Translations under genes and position numbers: made by a program
Assembly (NCBI GenBank): GCA_964634205.1
Contig: CAZWKE010000014.1
Span: 6,634-70,633 of the forward strand
Direction of reading: 5' to 3'
Length of the DNA stretch: 64,000 nucleotides
Origin: JAFGGG01 sp964634205
GTDB lineage: Bacteria; Spirochaetota; Spirochaetia; SZUA-6; RPPD01
The notes under the pieces: generated by a model
Seen by the model: only the letters and a program-made list of their open reading frames with translations
Told to the model about the DNA's origin: nothing
The model's database searches: none
In this document: one piece after another, positions 9,477-18,296 of the stretch
Position numbering within the stretch: position 1 is the stretch's first letter
How the letters are laid out: each line of letters starts with the position of its first letter

Positions 9477-12095
9477 TCAGGTATTTTTCTGCAGGAAACA
9501 CACCGCCTCCTGGCCCACGGCATCGGCGTGCAAAAAGAGGTGTGAATCGGGCGAAGCCTCAACCACCCTGATAACCGGAGCCCAGGACGCGCCCTGGGGC
9601 AGAAGCTCCTGCAGTCTGTTGGGGGCCTGCTCCAGGAAACCTTCATTAAACACGGAACTATTGTTCTCGGGGTGGATTGCCAGGTACAAGATGTCGGTTT
9701 CAACCAGGTCATTAAAAAAGTGCGTACCCAGAGAGACGTCCGGTACAAGACCCTCGTGCATTTTTGCCACTTCACAGAGTACGGATACCGTGTTGATATC
9801 GGAAAAACTGACAGGGACACCCAAGGCGGGGGTGGTCGTACCCCATCGTCCGGGACCGATAAGGGCGATTATTTTTTTCTCCTGTCCGTCCTGCTCTTCC
9901 AGGTGGGTAAGCCGGCCCATAATCCGGGTGAGGGCATAACATTCCTGCAGTTTCAGCTTGCTGTACTCCCCGGGGACCACATAGATGATGCGGTCTATCG
10001 TTGTGGCCAGGCTGGTACCGATCACAGGGCCGCGTGTTTTAAAAATAAGGTTCTTGGCGTCGATATTTTTGGGGGCCTCCACCACATTAGCCTCACCTTT
10101 CACCTGAAAAGGCCTGCACTGGACAAGATTAATACGATAGGTGGTGCGGTCAAGAAAATTGGCCGTAAACTCTACGTCAACCGGGTAGTTATATGCCTTT
10201 TGCAGGCAGGCCAGCATGTTTCTCATATTTTCAACAAAGTCTGTGTTCTGTAATAACTGTGCAAAATTAAGGTAAAAAGAAAAAATATCCTTGACACCGT
10301 GCGCTTTGGCTCGGCGCAGCATTTCCCTGTCCCGGGAGGCGAAGATAGCCAGCGGAATGTGCGGGCTTTCTTTCACCACCTTTTCAAAATCCATGGTTAA
10401 CTGTTTGTTTGCTTTTAAATCGAGTACATCAACCCGTTTCTGGGTATATTTTTTTATATTTTCCGGATCGATTGCCGGGCTGCGGAAAGGGGCGTTCAGG
10501 GCGATCAGCCTGGTGTAATCATCGTCGATTTTTTCGACCGCCCTGGTTCCCAGACCGAAAACCAGGCGGATCATCCCGGCTTTGGGATCAATATCTTTAC
10601 TCCATACAAACGGATTATAGGAAAATCCCACTCCCGCCAACTGGGGATAATAGAGCGACTGATACGTGGCGCCGGATACACGCATCACAAGCAGTGCCAT
10701 CTGTTCATCCCGCTCCAGCAGCCCCCGATGGGCCCTGTAAGCCAGGGCTTCATAGGTAAGCGTACTGGCATACACCCGGCGGACGGCGGTTATCAGTGAA
10801 TCCAGGCGTTCGCCCGGGGTTCCCTGGTTGGCGCAGAAGACACTTTCGTATTTGCCGGAGAAGGAGTTACCGTATGCGTCTTCCAGCAGGCTGCTTGAGC
10901 GAACGATCAACGGCGACTGCCCGAAATAGTCCAGCATTTCACGAAATTGGGCCGTTATCTCTTCCGGAAAACTGCCGTGGAGCAGCCGTTCCCGTACCTG
11001 TTCGGAGTGGTCTCGAAACGATTTTTCCTTTTTCAGTTTTCGCCTGAGCCACCAACAGCCGTTTTGAATAAGGTAGGAATAAAACACATCCGATCCGATA
11101 AAAAACGAATCGTGGGGTTCAAGTAATTCCGCCCATGCGGGATTTTCTTTTTTTAATATGGCCCGCGCCAAAAGCATACCTACCGATTTTCCCCCGATCA
11201 GCCCGGTACCTACCATTCTTTTCCCGATGGTAACCAGGTCTCCCAGGTCAAGATATACTTTGGCCAGCTTTAACAGCTCCGGCTCACGGGTAATGGCCAT
11301 ACGCAGCAGCTGGGTACAGAGTGTGTCTTCCTGTTCGCGGCAGTCCGCGGAATTCTTGGATTTTTGATATACCTGGGACGCCTTGGCAAAGGTGCGCGTC
11401 CAGATATCCAGCGGCTGCATTGTAAAATCCAGCCATGGTTGCGGCAAAGAGGTCATGATTTCGGCGATCACCGCGCTGCTGGAAACCGGAAGAAAGGTGT
11501 GGTCCTTCCATTCATGCAGCATGTACATGGTGGGTGAGTAGCGTTTGTATACTTTCAATGGATGAAGATATATTGTATTCTTTTTGTGGTAGACATCCAC
11601 AATCACCTGGGCCGTATTATGGATGGCCTTGATCGCAATACTCATATGATGGTCACGGATAAGCGCAAAATAGGTGGCGGTCTCAAAATCATACAAATAA
11701 GGACAGGTAAGCATAAAGAAGTTGCCCAGCATACGATCGCTGTACCAATCCGCTACCAGGTCCGAAAGGCAGTCGAACACATAACAGGCACCCTTTCCGT
11801 ATTTTTCTATAACATCAAAGATGGCTGAAATGAAATTCTCAAATCCTTCATTAGGGTTCAATTCATAGATATGGGCTTTAACGTCTTTGGGAATAAGCCA
11901 GTTGTGATCCGCGAAACGAAAGTAAATCAACTCCCGTTCTTCCCTAACGGCTTCCACACAGAACGGGTGAACGAATGGAATATAATCCGAGATGGAATCC
12001 ACCTGAAATACGATGTTGTCCCCCGGATGAACTCCCTGGAACACTTCGTCCAGCTCTTTTAAGCCCGTACTCATGGAGGTAAAGACCTTTTTCAT
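9477..12095 (-). CDS. PEP/pyruvate-binding domain protein with degenerate KaiC/RecA-like N-terminus
   Basis: 872 aa. Residues 1-220 begin like KaiC-family ATPases (STGLKELDEVFQGVHPGD) but have no Walker A lysine: where GxxGxGKT is expected the protein reads VFQVDSIS. Residues about 290-690 form the ATP-grasp (PPDK_N) domain of PEP synthase and pyruvate phosphate dikinase, with IGGKSVGMLLARAI, then IVRSSSLLEDAYGNSFSGKYESV, ending at INLVQCRPFQ. The phosphohistidine swivel and PEP-binding TIM-barrel domains are absent, so it cannot run the full dikinase cycle. A conserved C-terminal module follows (IALIGPGRWGTTTPALGVP, then GTHFFNDLVETDILY). Proteins of this build occur in several phyla without a known role. 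A good ribosome site (AGGAG, 9-base spacing) sets the start. Confidence 0.8.
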   Translation of the reverse strand: MKKVFTSMSTGLKELDEVFQGVHPGDNIVFQVDSISDYIPFVHPFCVEAVREERELIYFRFADHNWLIPKDVKAHIYELNPNEGFENFISAIFDVIEKYGKGACYVFDCLSDLVADWYSDRMLGNFFMLTCPYLYDFETATYFALIRDHHMSIAIKAIHNTAQVIVDVYHKKNTIYLHPLKVYKRYSPTMYMLHEWKDHTFLPVSSSAVIAEIMTSLPQPWLDFTMQPLDIWTRTFAKASQVYQKSKNSADCREQEDTLCTQLLRMAITREPELLKLAKVYLDLGDLVTIGKRMVGTGLIGGKSVGMLLARAILKKENPAWAELLEPHDSFFIGSDVFYSYLIQNGCWWLRRKLKKEKSFRDHSEQVRERLLHGSFPEEITAQFREMLDYFGQSPLIVRSSSLLEDAYGNSFSGKYESVFCANQGTPGERLDSLITAVRRVYASTLTYEALAYRAHRGLLERDEQMALLVMRVSGATYQSLYYPQLAGVGFSYNPFVWSKDIDPKAGMIRLVFGLGTRAVEKIDDDYTRLIALNAPFRSPAIDPENIKKYTQKRVDVLDLKANKQLTMDFEKVVKESPHIPLAIFASRDREMLRRAKAHGVKDIFSFYLNFAQLLQNTDFVENMRNMLACLQKAYNYPVDVEFTANFLDRTTYRINLVQCRPFQVKGEANVVEAPKNIDAKNLIFKTRGPVIGTSLATTIDRIIYVVPGEYSKLKLQECYALTRIMGRLTHLEEQDGQEKKIIALIGPGRWGTTTPALGVPVSFSDINTVSVLCEVAKMHEGLVPDVSLGTHFFNDLVETDILYLAIHPENNSSVFNEGFLEQAPNRLQELLPQGASWAPVIRVVEASPDSHLFLHADAVGQEAVCFLQKNT

Positions 12096-12205
12096 GAGGA
12101 CGTCTCCTGAACAAATGCTGCCGGCAGTTTTTTCGGGTTCATACTACATAAATGTAGCGTATAATATAAAAATAGTATAGAGGACGGGGATTTAAGCTGA
12201 TTTAT

Positions 12206-12235
12206 TTGAAAATCCACGTTATTTTGGTGTATAAT
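12206..12235 (+). promoter_or_regulatory. Promoter of the outer-membrane protein gene
   Basis: TTGAAA (12206-12211), 18-bp spacer, TATAAT (12230-12235), 38 bp before the ATG. Both hexamers are close to sigma70 consensus. Confidence 0.6.
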
Positions 12236-12273
12236 TGTTTTTATAAACAAATTTCTGGTAAGGAGGACTGCAT

Positions 12274-12894
12274 ATGCTAAAAAAAATTAGCCTGCTTTTA
12301 TGTTTGTGTTTTGTTTTTTCAGGTATGGTGTTTGCACAGGATGATGGGGGTGCATCCGATAAATTTATGAAAATACAGGCAGATATCGGTTACGGCGGAT
12401 GGCTTTTAGGTGCCATGGTCGATACCGGTGGAACAGGGATTGTTCCGGGAGGATTAACCTTTGCCGGACAGGTGTATTTCGGAGACGTTAATGGTATTAT
12501 GGGCGGTGTTGAGATAGCGTATCTTCCGTTGATTTACGGTAAATTCGATACTGGTTCAAGTACCTTTGAAACCAGTGTTGTTTTCATTGCTGCAAGTGCC
12601 AATGTCCAATTGAATTATGGTTTTGGATTTACAGAACTTGGTATTGGGTATGGTTTTTTTGTCGGGAGTATAGATTCAACAAGCGGCAGTGAATCGATGA
12701 ATGCGGAGGGCCCTATATTTGTTAAGATTGGAACGGGATTTAAATTCAATGTCACTGATGCCATGGCTATCAGCATAGCCTTACATGATTATATTCCTAT
12801 CACCTCACCGTTAGCCGGTTCCGCAGTCTCTGACGTTCCCGGATTATTGTTTATGATGTGGGCCGCCAGATTAGGAGTAAGCTATTCATTTTAA
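12274..12894 (+). CDS. Predicted small outer-membrane beta-barrel protein
   Basis: 206 aa with a clear signal peptide (MLKKISLLLCLCFVFSGMVFA, cleavage near residue 21). The mature part is rich in Gly, Ser, Thr and aromatic residues in alternating hydrophobic strands, and it ends in a terminal Phe after aromatic and hydrophobic residues (LGVSYSF), the signature of outer-membrane barrels. I cannot assign a specific family. The start is well supported by AAGGAGG seven bases upstream, and the gene is isolated between its own promoter and a strong terminator, so it is probably monocistronic and well expressed. A structural or porin-like role is inference. Confidence 0.7.
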   Translation: MLKKISLLLCLCFVFSGMVFAQDDGGASDKFMKIQADIGYGGWLLGAMVDTGGTGIVPGGLTFAGQVYFGDVNGIMGGVEIAYLPLIYGKFDTGSSTFETSVVFIAASANVQLNYGFGFTELGIGYGFFVGSIDSTSGSESMNAEGPIFVKIGTGFKFNVTDAMAISIALHDYIPITSPLAGSAVSDVPGLLFMMWAARLGVSYSF

Positions 12895-12921
12895 CAATAG
12901 GTAGGTATTATTAATTCCCAA

Positions 12922-12953
12922 AAGGCTGCCGGCCCCACCGGCAGCCTTCTTTT
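12922..12953. terminator. Rho-independent terminator
   Basis: An 11-bp perfect stem (12922-12932 with 12938-12948) and a 5-base loop, flanked by A-rich sequence on one side and CTTTTA on the other. It ends the outer-membrane protein gene and may also serve the converging HAD gene. Confidence 0.85.
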
Positions 12954-12993
12954 ATATTTAAAAAAAGGGAATACAAACAAAAACTCCTCTGCA

Positions 12994-13698
12994 TTAAAGG
13001 AAATATTCAAGCTCTTTAAAGGTCGATATCTTCTTATGTGTCCCCGCAAACCTAGCATACCTGTCCAGCAGCAGGGTCTGCATGCCCAGTGATTGCGGTA
13101 CAACGATATCATTATGAATATCGTCCCCGATAAAGAGAATCTCCTCGGCAAAGACGCGGCTTTTTTGGATGGCCTTGTTATAGATACTCAGATGCGGCTT
13201 GCGCCTGCCGAAACTGATGGAAACCAGTACAAAGCTGAAATACGCGGCAAGGCCTTGGGTTTGCAGCAGATATTCGATCCCGCCTCTTGTCTTGAAGTTG
13301 GAAACAATCCCTAACGAATATCTGGCCGCCAGCCCCGGCAGTACAGTACGTACATCATCGTGCACAAAACAGCGGCGGTAATAGTGCAATAGGAAATTCT
13401 CACACAGTCGGGAAGCCGCCATTCGCGGTCTCATTTTTCCGGTTTTTATTCTGGGATTCTGCCCGCACATTATTGCAAAACGGTCGGAAAAACTGTCTTC
13501 ACGCAGATTTCTGTGCTTACGGTTGAGCAACTCTCTGGCCCTGTTGTACTCAGCCAGAAAATCGGTGTAGTCCGGCCACAGGTGTTCCAACCCGGAGCCG
13601 CGGTATGCCCAGAGTGCGTAATCCTCAAGAGTGGGCAGCGGGTCCAGGTCGATCAGGGTTTCCATGCAGTCGAAGAAAATGTATTTGATATCGCGCAT
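12994..13698 (-). CDS. HAD-superfamily hydrolase
   Basis: 234 aa. Motif I is FFDCMETL: the nucleophile Asp10 is present but the second Asp of DxD is Met, as in haloacid-dehalogenase-like branches rather than classic phosphatases. Motif II Ser is in IVSNFKTRGG, motif III Lys in GRRKPHLSIYNKAI, and motif IV is the acidic FIGDDIHND. An alpha-helical cap lies between about 20 and 110. The substrate cannot be told from sequence; a sugar or nucleotide phosphate is possible. No ribosome site precedes the ATG, and a TATAAC lies 8 bases upstream, so the mRNA may have little or no leader. Ends 27 bp from the terminator shared with the outer-membrane protein gene. Confidence 0.85.
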   Translation of the reverse strand: MRDIKYIFFDCMETLIDLDPLPTLEDYALWAYRGSGLEHLWPDYTDFLAEYNRARELLNRKHRNLREDSFSDRFAIMCGQNPRIKTGKMRPRMAASRLCENFLLHYYRRCFVHDDVRTVLPGLAARYSLGIVSNFKTRGGIEYLLQTQGLAAYFSFVLVSISFGRRKPHLSIYNKAIQKSRVFAEEILFIGDDIHNDIVVPQSLGMQTLLLDRYARFAGTHKKISTFKELEYFL

Positions 13699-13707
13699 AG
13701 GTATAAG

Positions 13708-14355
13708 TTATATTAATGTATCTAAAAATTTAAGGGCGGGCTTCACATTAATACCGTCCTTGTTAACATAATCTTTTTTTCCTATGGCGGATAGTTGAAA
13801 CGCCTCTGCATTTGGAAAACGTTGTTTTAAATAGCGTACCCCCTTGCTGACATCGGCATCGCTCCATTTTACTTCGATTAAAAGAATCGGCTTTAGGTTT
13901 TCGGTAATTATAAAATCGACTTCACGACCGTCCACATCCCTGAAATATTTTAACTCCAAATCCCGTCCTTTGGTATCCTGTTCATAACAAACCCACTTGA
14001 GCAGGTGTATCGCCATAAGATTTTCAAAACGTAGAGACTGGTCGGCAACCAGTGTCCAATCAAGGTGATAGTGTTTCTGCTCTTTTTTCACCGCCCGCAG
14101 TAAGGGTGAACCAAACGGTTTTATTCTTATTATGGCATACAGGCGCTCTAATATATTAAGCCAGTGAGAAACCGTCTTATGGCTGACCAGTAAATCGTTA
14201 CGTAATGAATTGATCGAGAGTGGTGAACCTACCAGGTCGGGCAGCCGTAGTGAAAGCAGTTCCAGGTTACCCAGATCCATCACATGCTCCAGGGAGGTGA
14301 TTTCTTCGCCTATCAGGCGGTTGCGGTATTCACGCGACCATCTCTTTGCTTCAAC
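13708..14355 (-). CDS. ATPase with DUF4143 domain, C-terminal part (cut by scaffold gap)
   Basis: 215 C-terminal residues of the common AAA_14/DUF4143 family of about 400 aa; the ATPase half with the Walker motifs falls in or beyond the N run. What remains shows the family's winged-helix-like middle (NSLRNDLLVSHKTVSHWLNILERLYAI) and the C-terminal PD-(D/E)XK-like fold (DGREVDFIITE, then ILLIEVKWSDADVSKGVRYLKQRF). Members are frequent, fast-evolving accessory ATPases without a settled function. The flanking bases on the other side of the gap do not encode a DUF4143 N-terminus in any obvious frame, so either the gap hides the rest or the join is wrong. The stop is 10 bp from the HAD gene start. 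Confidence 0.8.
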   Translation of the reverse strand, partial: VEAKRWSREYRNRLIGEEITSLEHVMDLGNLELLSLRLPDLVGSPLSINSLRNDLLVSHKTVSHWLNILERLYAIIRIKPFGSPLLRAVKKEQKHYHLDWTLVADQSLRFENLMAIHLLKWVCYEQDTKGRDLELKYFRDVDGREVDFIITENLKPILLIEVKWSDADVSKGVRYLKQRFPNAEAFQLSAIGKKDYVNKDGINVKPALKFLDTLI

Positions 14356-14455
14356 NNNNNNNNNNNNNNNNNNNNNNNNNNNNNNNNNNNNNNNNNNNNN
14401 NNNNNNNNNNNNNNNNNNNNNNNNNNNNNNNNNNNNNNNNNNNNNNNNNNNNNNN
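14356..14455. other. Scaffold gap (100 N)
   Basis: Exactly 100 ambiguous bases, the usual placeholder for a gap of unknown length. It interrupts the DUF4143 gene. Confidence 0.98.
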
Positions 14456-14457
14456 GT

Positions 14458-14544
14458 ACAACGGTTGATTCTATTCAAGCTTCCGCTTTTTGCCGGGCTG
14501 CGCAAAAGTTGAAATACCGGGCCGGGCTGAAGAAAAGGGATTGA
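14458..14544 (+). CDS. Possible C-terminus of an unknown protein emerging from the gap
   Basis: One plus-strand frame leaves the gap and runs 28 codons to a TGA at 14542-14544, with a plausible basic C-terminal helix (AFCRAAQKLKYRAGLKKRD). It would converge with the aldo/keto reductase gene. It is too short to identify, and the other frames here are also partly open, so this is only a candidate. Confidence 0.2.
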   Translation, partial: TTVDSIQASAFCRAAQKLKYRAGLKKRD

Positions 14545-14569
14545 GTACGGTACGGCGCTGGTGCCCCCG

Positions 14570-15703
14570 TTACGCCTCCCCGTCTTTAAAAATCAGGGTC
14601 TCGTGTACTTGCGGCATCAGCTCGCTGATTTTGATACCCTGCGGGCATTTTTCTTCACACAAGGCGCATTCGGTACAGGAAGAGGCGCGCTCGCTTTCTT
14701 CCGTATGCCAGTTGTAATGGGCCTTGCCCATGAACAGGTTGTTGTAGGTAATGGCCTGGTTGTACAGGTCAAAGTTGCGCGGAATGTTTACCCCGTTCGG
14801 ACAGGGCATACAGTATTCGCATTTTGTGCAGGGAATGGGGCTCAGCTCGTCAAAGACCGCGAGTATACGCTCAATTACCGCCAGCTCCTCCGCACTGACG
14901 CTGTTCGCGTTTAGCGATGAGGCGATCGCAATATTCTGCGTTACCTGGTCCATGGTACTCATACCGCTTAAGACCGTGGCCACCTCGGGTTTGTTCCACA
15001 ACCAGCGCAAGGCCACGTCAACCGGGTCCAGTCCGGAGGCGTCCCAGATCTCTTTCATCCGACCCTGGGGCACGGCCAGGAGACCGCCCAGGAGCGGCTC
15101 CATAATTACCACCGCCACGCCCTTTTGGTGCGCGTATTCCATGCCTTTGGTGCCGGCCTGGAACTCCTCGTTCATATAATTATATTGGATCTGGCAGAAA
15201 TCCCAGTTGTAGTGATCGATTATGTCCTTAAACACGGGGAGAGTCCCGTGGAAGGAAAACCCAATATGACCGATGCGCCCGTCTTTCAGCGCATCCTGGG
15301 CCCAACCCAGAATGTCCGTCTTGAGTATATGTTCCCAGCGGGAGCTGAAAAGCCCGTGCAGCAGATAAAAATCAATATGATCGGTCTGCAGGCGCTGCAG
15401 CTGTTGGTTCAGATACGTATCACAGTCGCTTTTTTTCTCTATCAGCCAGCAGGGCTGCTTGGTGGCGATCTTCACCTTTTTGCGATATCCGTTCTGTAAT
15501 GCCCTGCCCACAAAGGGTTCACTCATCTCGTTGTGGTAAGGCCAGGCCGTATCGATATAATTGACCCCGTTATCGACTGCATAATGCAGCATGCGGGTTG
15601 CTTCCTGCTCATCGATTTCGCCGTTTTTCTGAGGCAGGCGCATGGCGCCGAAACCGAGGGCAGAGACCTTGAAATCCGTTTTTCCGAACTGACGGTAATT
15701 CAT
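14570..15703 (-). CDS. Aldo/keto reductase with C-terminal 4Fe-4S ferredoxin domain
   Basis: 377 aa. The N-terminal 280 residues form an aldo/keto reductase barrel: MNYRQFGKTDFKVSALGFG start, GVNYIDTAWPYHNE with the catalytic Asp and Tyr, KIATKQP with the Lys, and YLLHGL with the His. The C-terminal 100 residues carry two cysteine sets (CTKCEYCMPCPNG and CTECALCEEKCPQG), so an iron-sulfur centre probably feeds or drains electrons. This layout is common in strict anaerobes; the substrate is unknown. It begins with a strong AAAGGAG site and lies 96 bp downstream of the GH30 gene on the same strand. Confidence 0.9.
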   Translation of the reverse strand: MNYRQFGKTDFKVSALGFGAMRLPQKNGEIDEQEATRMLHYAVDNGVNYIDTAWPYHNEMSEPFVGRALQNGYRKKVKIATKQPCWLIEKKSDCDTYLNQQLQRLQTDHIDFYLLHGLFSSRWEHILKTDILGWAQDALKDGRIGHIGFSFHGTLPVFKDIIDHYNWDFCQIQYNYMNEEFQAGTKGMEYAHQKGVAVVIMEPLLGGLLAVPQGRMKEIWDASGLDPVDVALRWLWNKPEVATVLSGMSTMDQVTQNIAIASSLNANSVSAEELAVIERILAVFDELSPIPCTKCEYCMPCPNGVNIPRNFDLYNQAITYNNLFMGKAHYNWHTEESERASSCTECALCEEKCPQGIKISELMPQVHETLIFKDGEA

Positions 15704-15799
15704 TCGCTTACTCCTTTGGACATGATTTTCCTTCCTCTCAATGTAAAAAAAAAATCCGCAAATGGCTACCCGGTGTTCTATTTTCTATATAAAGCGTGG

Positions 15800-17170
15800 T
15801 TACAACCGGCGCGGTATAATCAGGGTAATAATGGCGTGAGGCGGAATTTCACTGTCGGCGGCCGTATTACCTTCCATACTGCCGCGCAGCCGTACTTGGA
15901 AGGGTATGGGAGTATCGCCGCGGTTTAACAGAACCATGACAATGCTTCCATCCGGATTCTCGGCCGCCGTGGCCTCCAATGTGTCATGCGAAACCTCAGT
16001 GTGTATGCGCACGGCGCCGGGCCTGATATATTTGCTGAAATGCCCCATATAATAATATGAACTTTGATAATATATTTCACCGGTGTCCTCATTTACAATG
16101 ATGGGGGCGTCGCAATAATTGGCTGCGTGGTTCGGTCCTCCCTGTATATTAAGCACCATGTTCCAGTCGATCCATCCTCCCGCGCCATTGTTCAGATCAT
16201 TGATAATATTATGGGCGTATATTTCCCCCCTGTCCCACAGGCCTAATTTTACCCCACCTTCAATACAGGCCTCGGTAAGCAGCAGGTGTTTATTCGGATA
16301 CGCATGGTGTGTTTTGGCTACATTGGAAAACTGATCACCGGAATACCAATGGAATCCCACGCCCCAGATATAACGAGCGGCCTGGCCGTCGGAAAGAACG
16401 GTTTTCGCGCGTTCATACAGCCGGTCGCGATTATGGTCCCAGATAATTATTTTAATTTGCTCCAGTCCTTCCCGCAGCAGGCACGGCCCCAGGTAGTCCC
16501 GTACAAAATCCCGTTCCTGTTCCGCGGAATAGATACAGGAGTCCCAAACCTGTACCGCGGCGGGTTCGTTCTGGACGGTAACTCCCCAGATTGGAACCCC
16601 CTCATCTTGGTATGCCTTAATATATTTTGCGTAAAACAAGGCCCAGCTTGTTCTATATTCGGGCCTTAATGTACCGCCGTTATTCATTTGATTATTGGTC
16701 TTCATCCAGGGCGGGGGGCTCCATGGAGAAGCAAGCAGGCGGAACAGTGCTCCCTCCGTGTTAAGGGCAGACTGAATTAGGGGAAGCAGGTATTGTCTGT
16801 CCCGGTCTATTGAAAAGTGTTCCAGTTGGGTATCTCCCGCCACGTCATCATATGAATAATTTTCCAGGGAAAAGTCACAGCTGTTAATATGAGTTCGGCA
16901 GAGGGAATAGGCAATTCCCTTTTGCGGATGAAAATAGCTTTCAATTATCCCGGCCCGCTGTTCCGGCGCCAGCTTCCCCAGCACCGTAGCCGCGGCCTCG
17001 GTAAACGCTCCCCCGAATCCGTAAATCTCCTGGTCGTGGGAAGCGGGATCACAGTCGACAATAATTGTTTTTTCGCTATTTCCGGTTTCCGCTGAAAAAA
17101 TAATGTCTTTTTGCGGTGTAAGACGATCCGGTGTTGCCTGTGCGGTTTGAAAGATTCTTGCCTTTTGCAT
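15800..17170 (-). CDS. GH30-family glycosidase (glucosylceramidase-like)
   Basis: 456 aa, cytoplasmic: there is no signal peptide. It matches clan A GH30 enzymes: GFGGAFTEAAA near the start, acid/base Glu202 in WGVTVQNEPAA, and nucleophile Glu300 in LLLTEACIEGG; the usual beta-sandwich is made from the two ends. Bacterial GH30 enzymes without secretion signals generally cleave imported beta-glucosides, beta-xylosides or related disaccharides. Its ribosome site (GAGGAG) overlaps the last codons of the ABC permease relic just upstream, which indicates it once sat in a transporter operon. The exact substrate is not predictable. Confidence 0.88.
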   Translation of the reverse strand: MQKARIFQTAQATPDRLTPQKDIIFSAETGNSEKTIIVDCDPASHDQEIYGFGGAFTEAAATVLGKLAPEQRAGIIESYFHPQKGIAYSLCRTHINSCDFSLENYSYDDVAGDTQLEHFSIDRDRQYLLPLIQSALNTEGALFRLLASPWSPPPWMKTNNQMNNGGTLRPEYRTSWALFYAKYIKAYQDEGVPIWGVTVQNEPAAVQVWDSCIYSAEQERDFVRDYLGPCLLREGLEQIKIIIWDHNRDRLYERAKTVLSDGQAARYIWGVGFHWYSGDQFSNVAKTHHAYPNKHLLLTEACIEGGVKLGLWDRGEIYAHNIINDLNNGAGGWIDWNMVLNIQGGPNHAANYCDAPIIVNEDTGEIYYQSSYYYMGHFSKYIRPGAVRIHTEVSHDTLEATAAENPDGSIVMVLLNRGDTPIPFQVRLRGSMEGNTAADSEIPPHAIITLIIPRRL

Positions 17171-17179
17171 AATTCGTTG

Positions 17180-17335
17180 TTACTCCTCTGCCAGGTTATC
17201 CTTATAGTATCCTTTTACGGCACCGGTGGTAATCCCCTTTACGATGTACCGCTGAAAAAACATCGGATGCTGTTGCGGCGGCAAGAAGCGGGGAGCGGTA
17301 AGGATTGCCTGTGTGGAAATCGGATGCCATAGGCT
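17180..17335 (-). pseudogene. Remnant of a carbohydrate ABC transporter permease (MalG type)
   Basis: Reading the minus strand, the frame that ends at 17180 encodes FFQRYIVKGITTGAVKG followed by a short tail and stop. This is the hallmark C-terminus of the second permease of CUT1 sugar importers. Only about 26 codons are intact; upstream the matching hydrophobic stretch appears shifted into another frame (LLAAATAS-like), and there is a TGA at 17336-17338. About 230 bp lie between the flanking genes where an intact permease needs about 830, so this is a deleted, frameshifted relic. It directly precedes the GH30 gene. Confidence 0.72.
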
Positions 17336-17400
17336 TCATGGTAGCGGAAAGCAATGCGGTTTTGTCGGTTATGCCTGAAAGACAGTTGCTTTATCTCTGT

Positions 17401-18288
17401 TTAACACTCATACACTTCATAGACACGCTGCCAGTGGGCGGTTTCTCCGGGAGCCAGGGAAAGGTTATAGAATATCTCCGGGCTGACCACGTGCTTTTTT
17501 CCCCATAAATTAATCAGATCGACCGGGAAACTGCAGGTTTCCCTGATTCCCACCTTGTGGCGCGTGTGTTCCAGCGCCCATGATCCGCCTTGAAGGGGAG
17601 CGGGATTCACCTGCCGGATAAAGAATTCCTTTGTCGGGGTGCTTTTCCATGAAATATTGTGCCCTTGAAAGGTACATACGGCGCCGTGATTCACCAGCAC
17701 GGCAAACCCGGAAGGTTGCAACGCAAAGGGAAAGTGTAATAGATAATCCGGGCCGATATTTTCATTATTAATAGCCACGAAATTATGACAGTATTCAGTG
17801 GTGATAACCGGCTTGATACCGGTGTTTTTCATTTCATAATCTATGGTGAACTTATTGTGATCGAGTACGATATTTTTTGTATAAAAAGCCGCATATCCCC
17901 TTATTTCTTCGTCACGGCAGACAAAGGTGGCCGTCTGCTCACTTTGGGAGACGGAGATATGAAAGGGTTTATTATCGTAATTCTTAAAAAACCGGTAGTG
18001 TTTTTCGGCCCTTTTTAACAGCAGCCCCACACCGATTTTGGGAAACCGGTCCCCGGGTTGAGCATCGTCATACCCGATCGGCTGCTCGATCCCGAACTCA
18101 TTACTTAAGCCGGTCCCGCGTTTTTTTTGCCGCCAGGGATTATGTGTTTCTCTTGAACAAAAGGTGTGCGTATCCTTGTAGGTAACCTGCCTGATCTGGC
18201 CCGTCCAGTCGAATCGGGGCCACACATATTGTGTCCCCGGTTCCTGAATATCCAACTGCAACTGTTGGTTTTTTAAAATAATTGCCAT
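17401..18288 (-). CDS. Galactose-mutarotase-like carbohydrate-active protein
   Basis: 295 aa without signal peptide. The layout fits the aldose 1-epimerase/galactose mutarotase-like beta-sandwich: an early W-P-R-F-D-W segment, GLSNEFGIEQPIGYDDA, a central conserved TTEYCHNFVAINN with His, and C-terminal NLSLAPGETAHWQRVYEVY. I recognise the superfamily, not a defined family, and the epimerase residues cannot be confirmed by eye. A role in handling the same sugar as the adjacent GH30 and lost permease is inferred from position. There is no ribosome site; the promoter ends 8 bases before the ATG, so the transcript is predicted to be leaderless. Confidence 0.6.
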   Translation of the reverse strand: MAIILKNQQLQLDIQEPGTQYVWPRFDWTGQIRQVTYKDTHTFCSRETHNPWRQKKRGTGLSNEFGIEQPIGYDDAQPGDRFPKIGVGLLLKRAEKHYRFFKNYDNKPFHISVSQSEQTATFVCRDEEIRGYAAFYTKNIVLDHNKFTIDYEMKNTGIKPVITTEYCHNFVAINNENIGPDYLLHFPFALQPSGFAVLVNHGAVCTFQGHNISWKSTPTKEFFIRQVNPAPLQGGSWALEHTRHKVGIRETCSFPVDLINLWGKKHVVSPEIFYNLSLAPGETAHWQRVYEVYEC

Positions 18289-18296
18289 GTATACTT

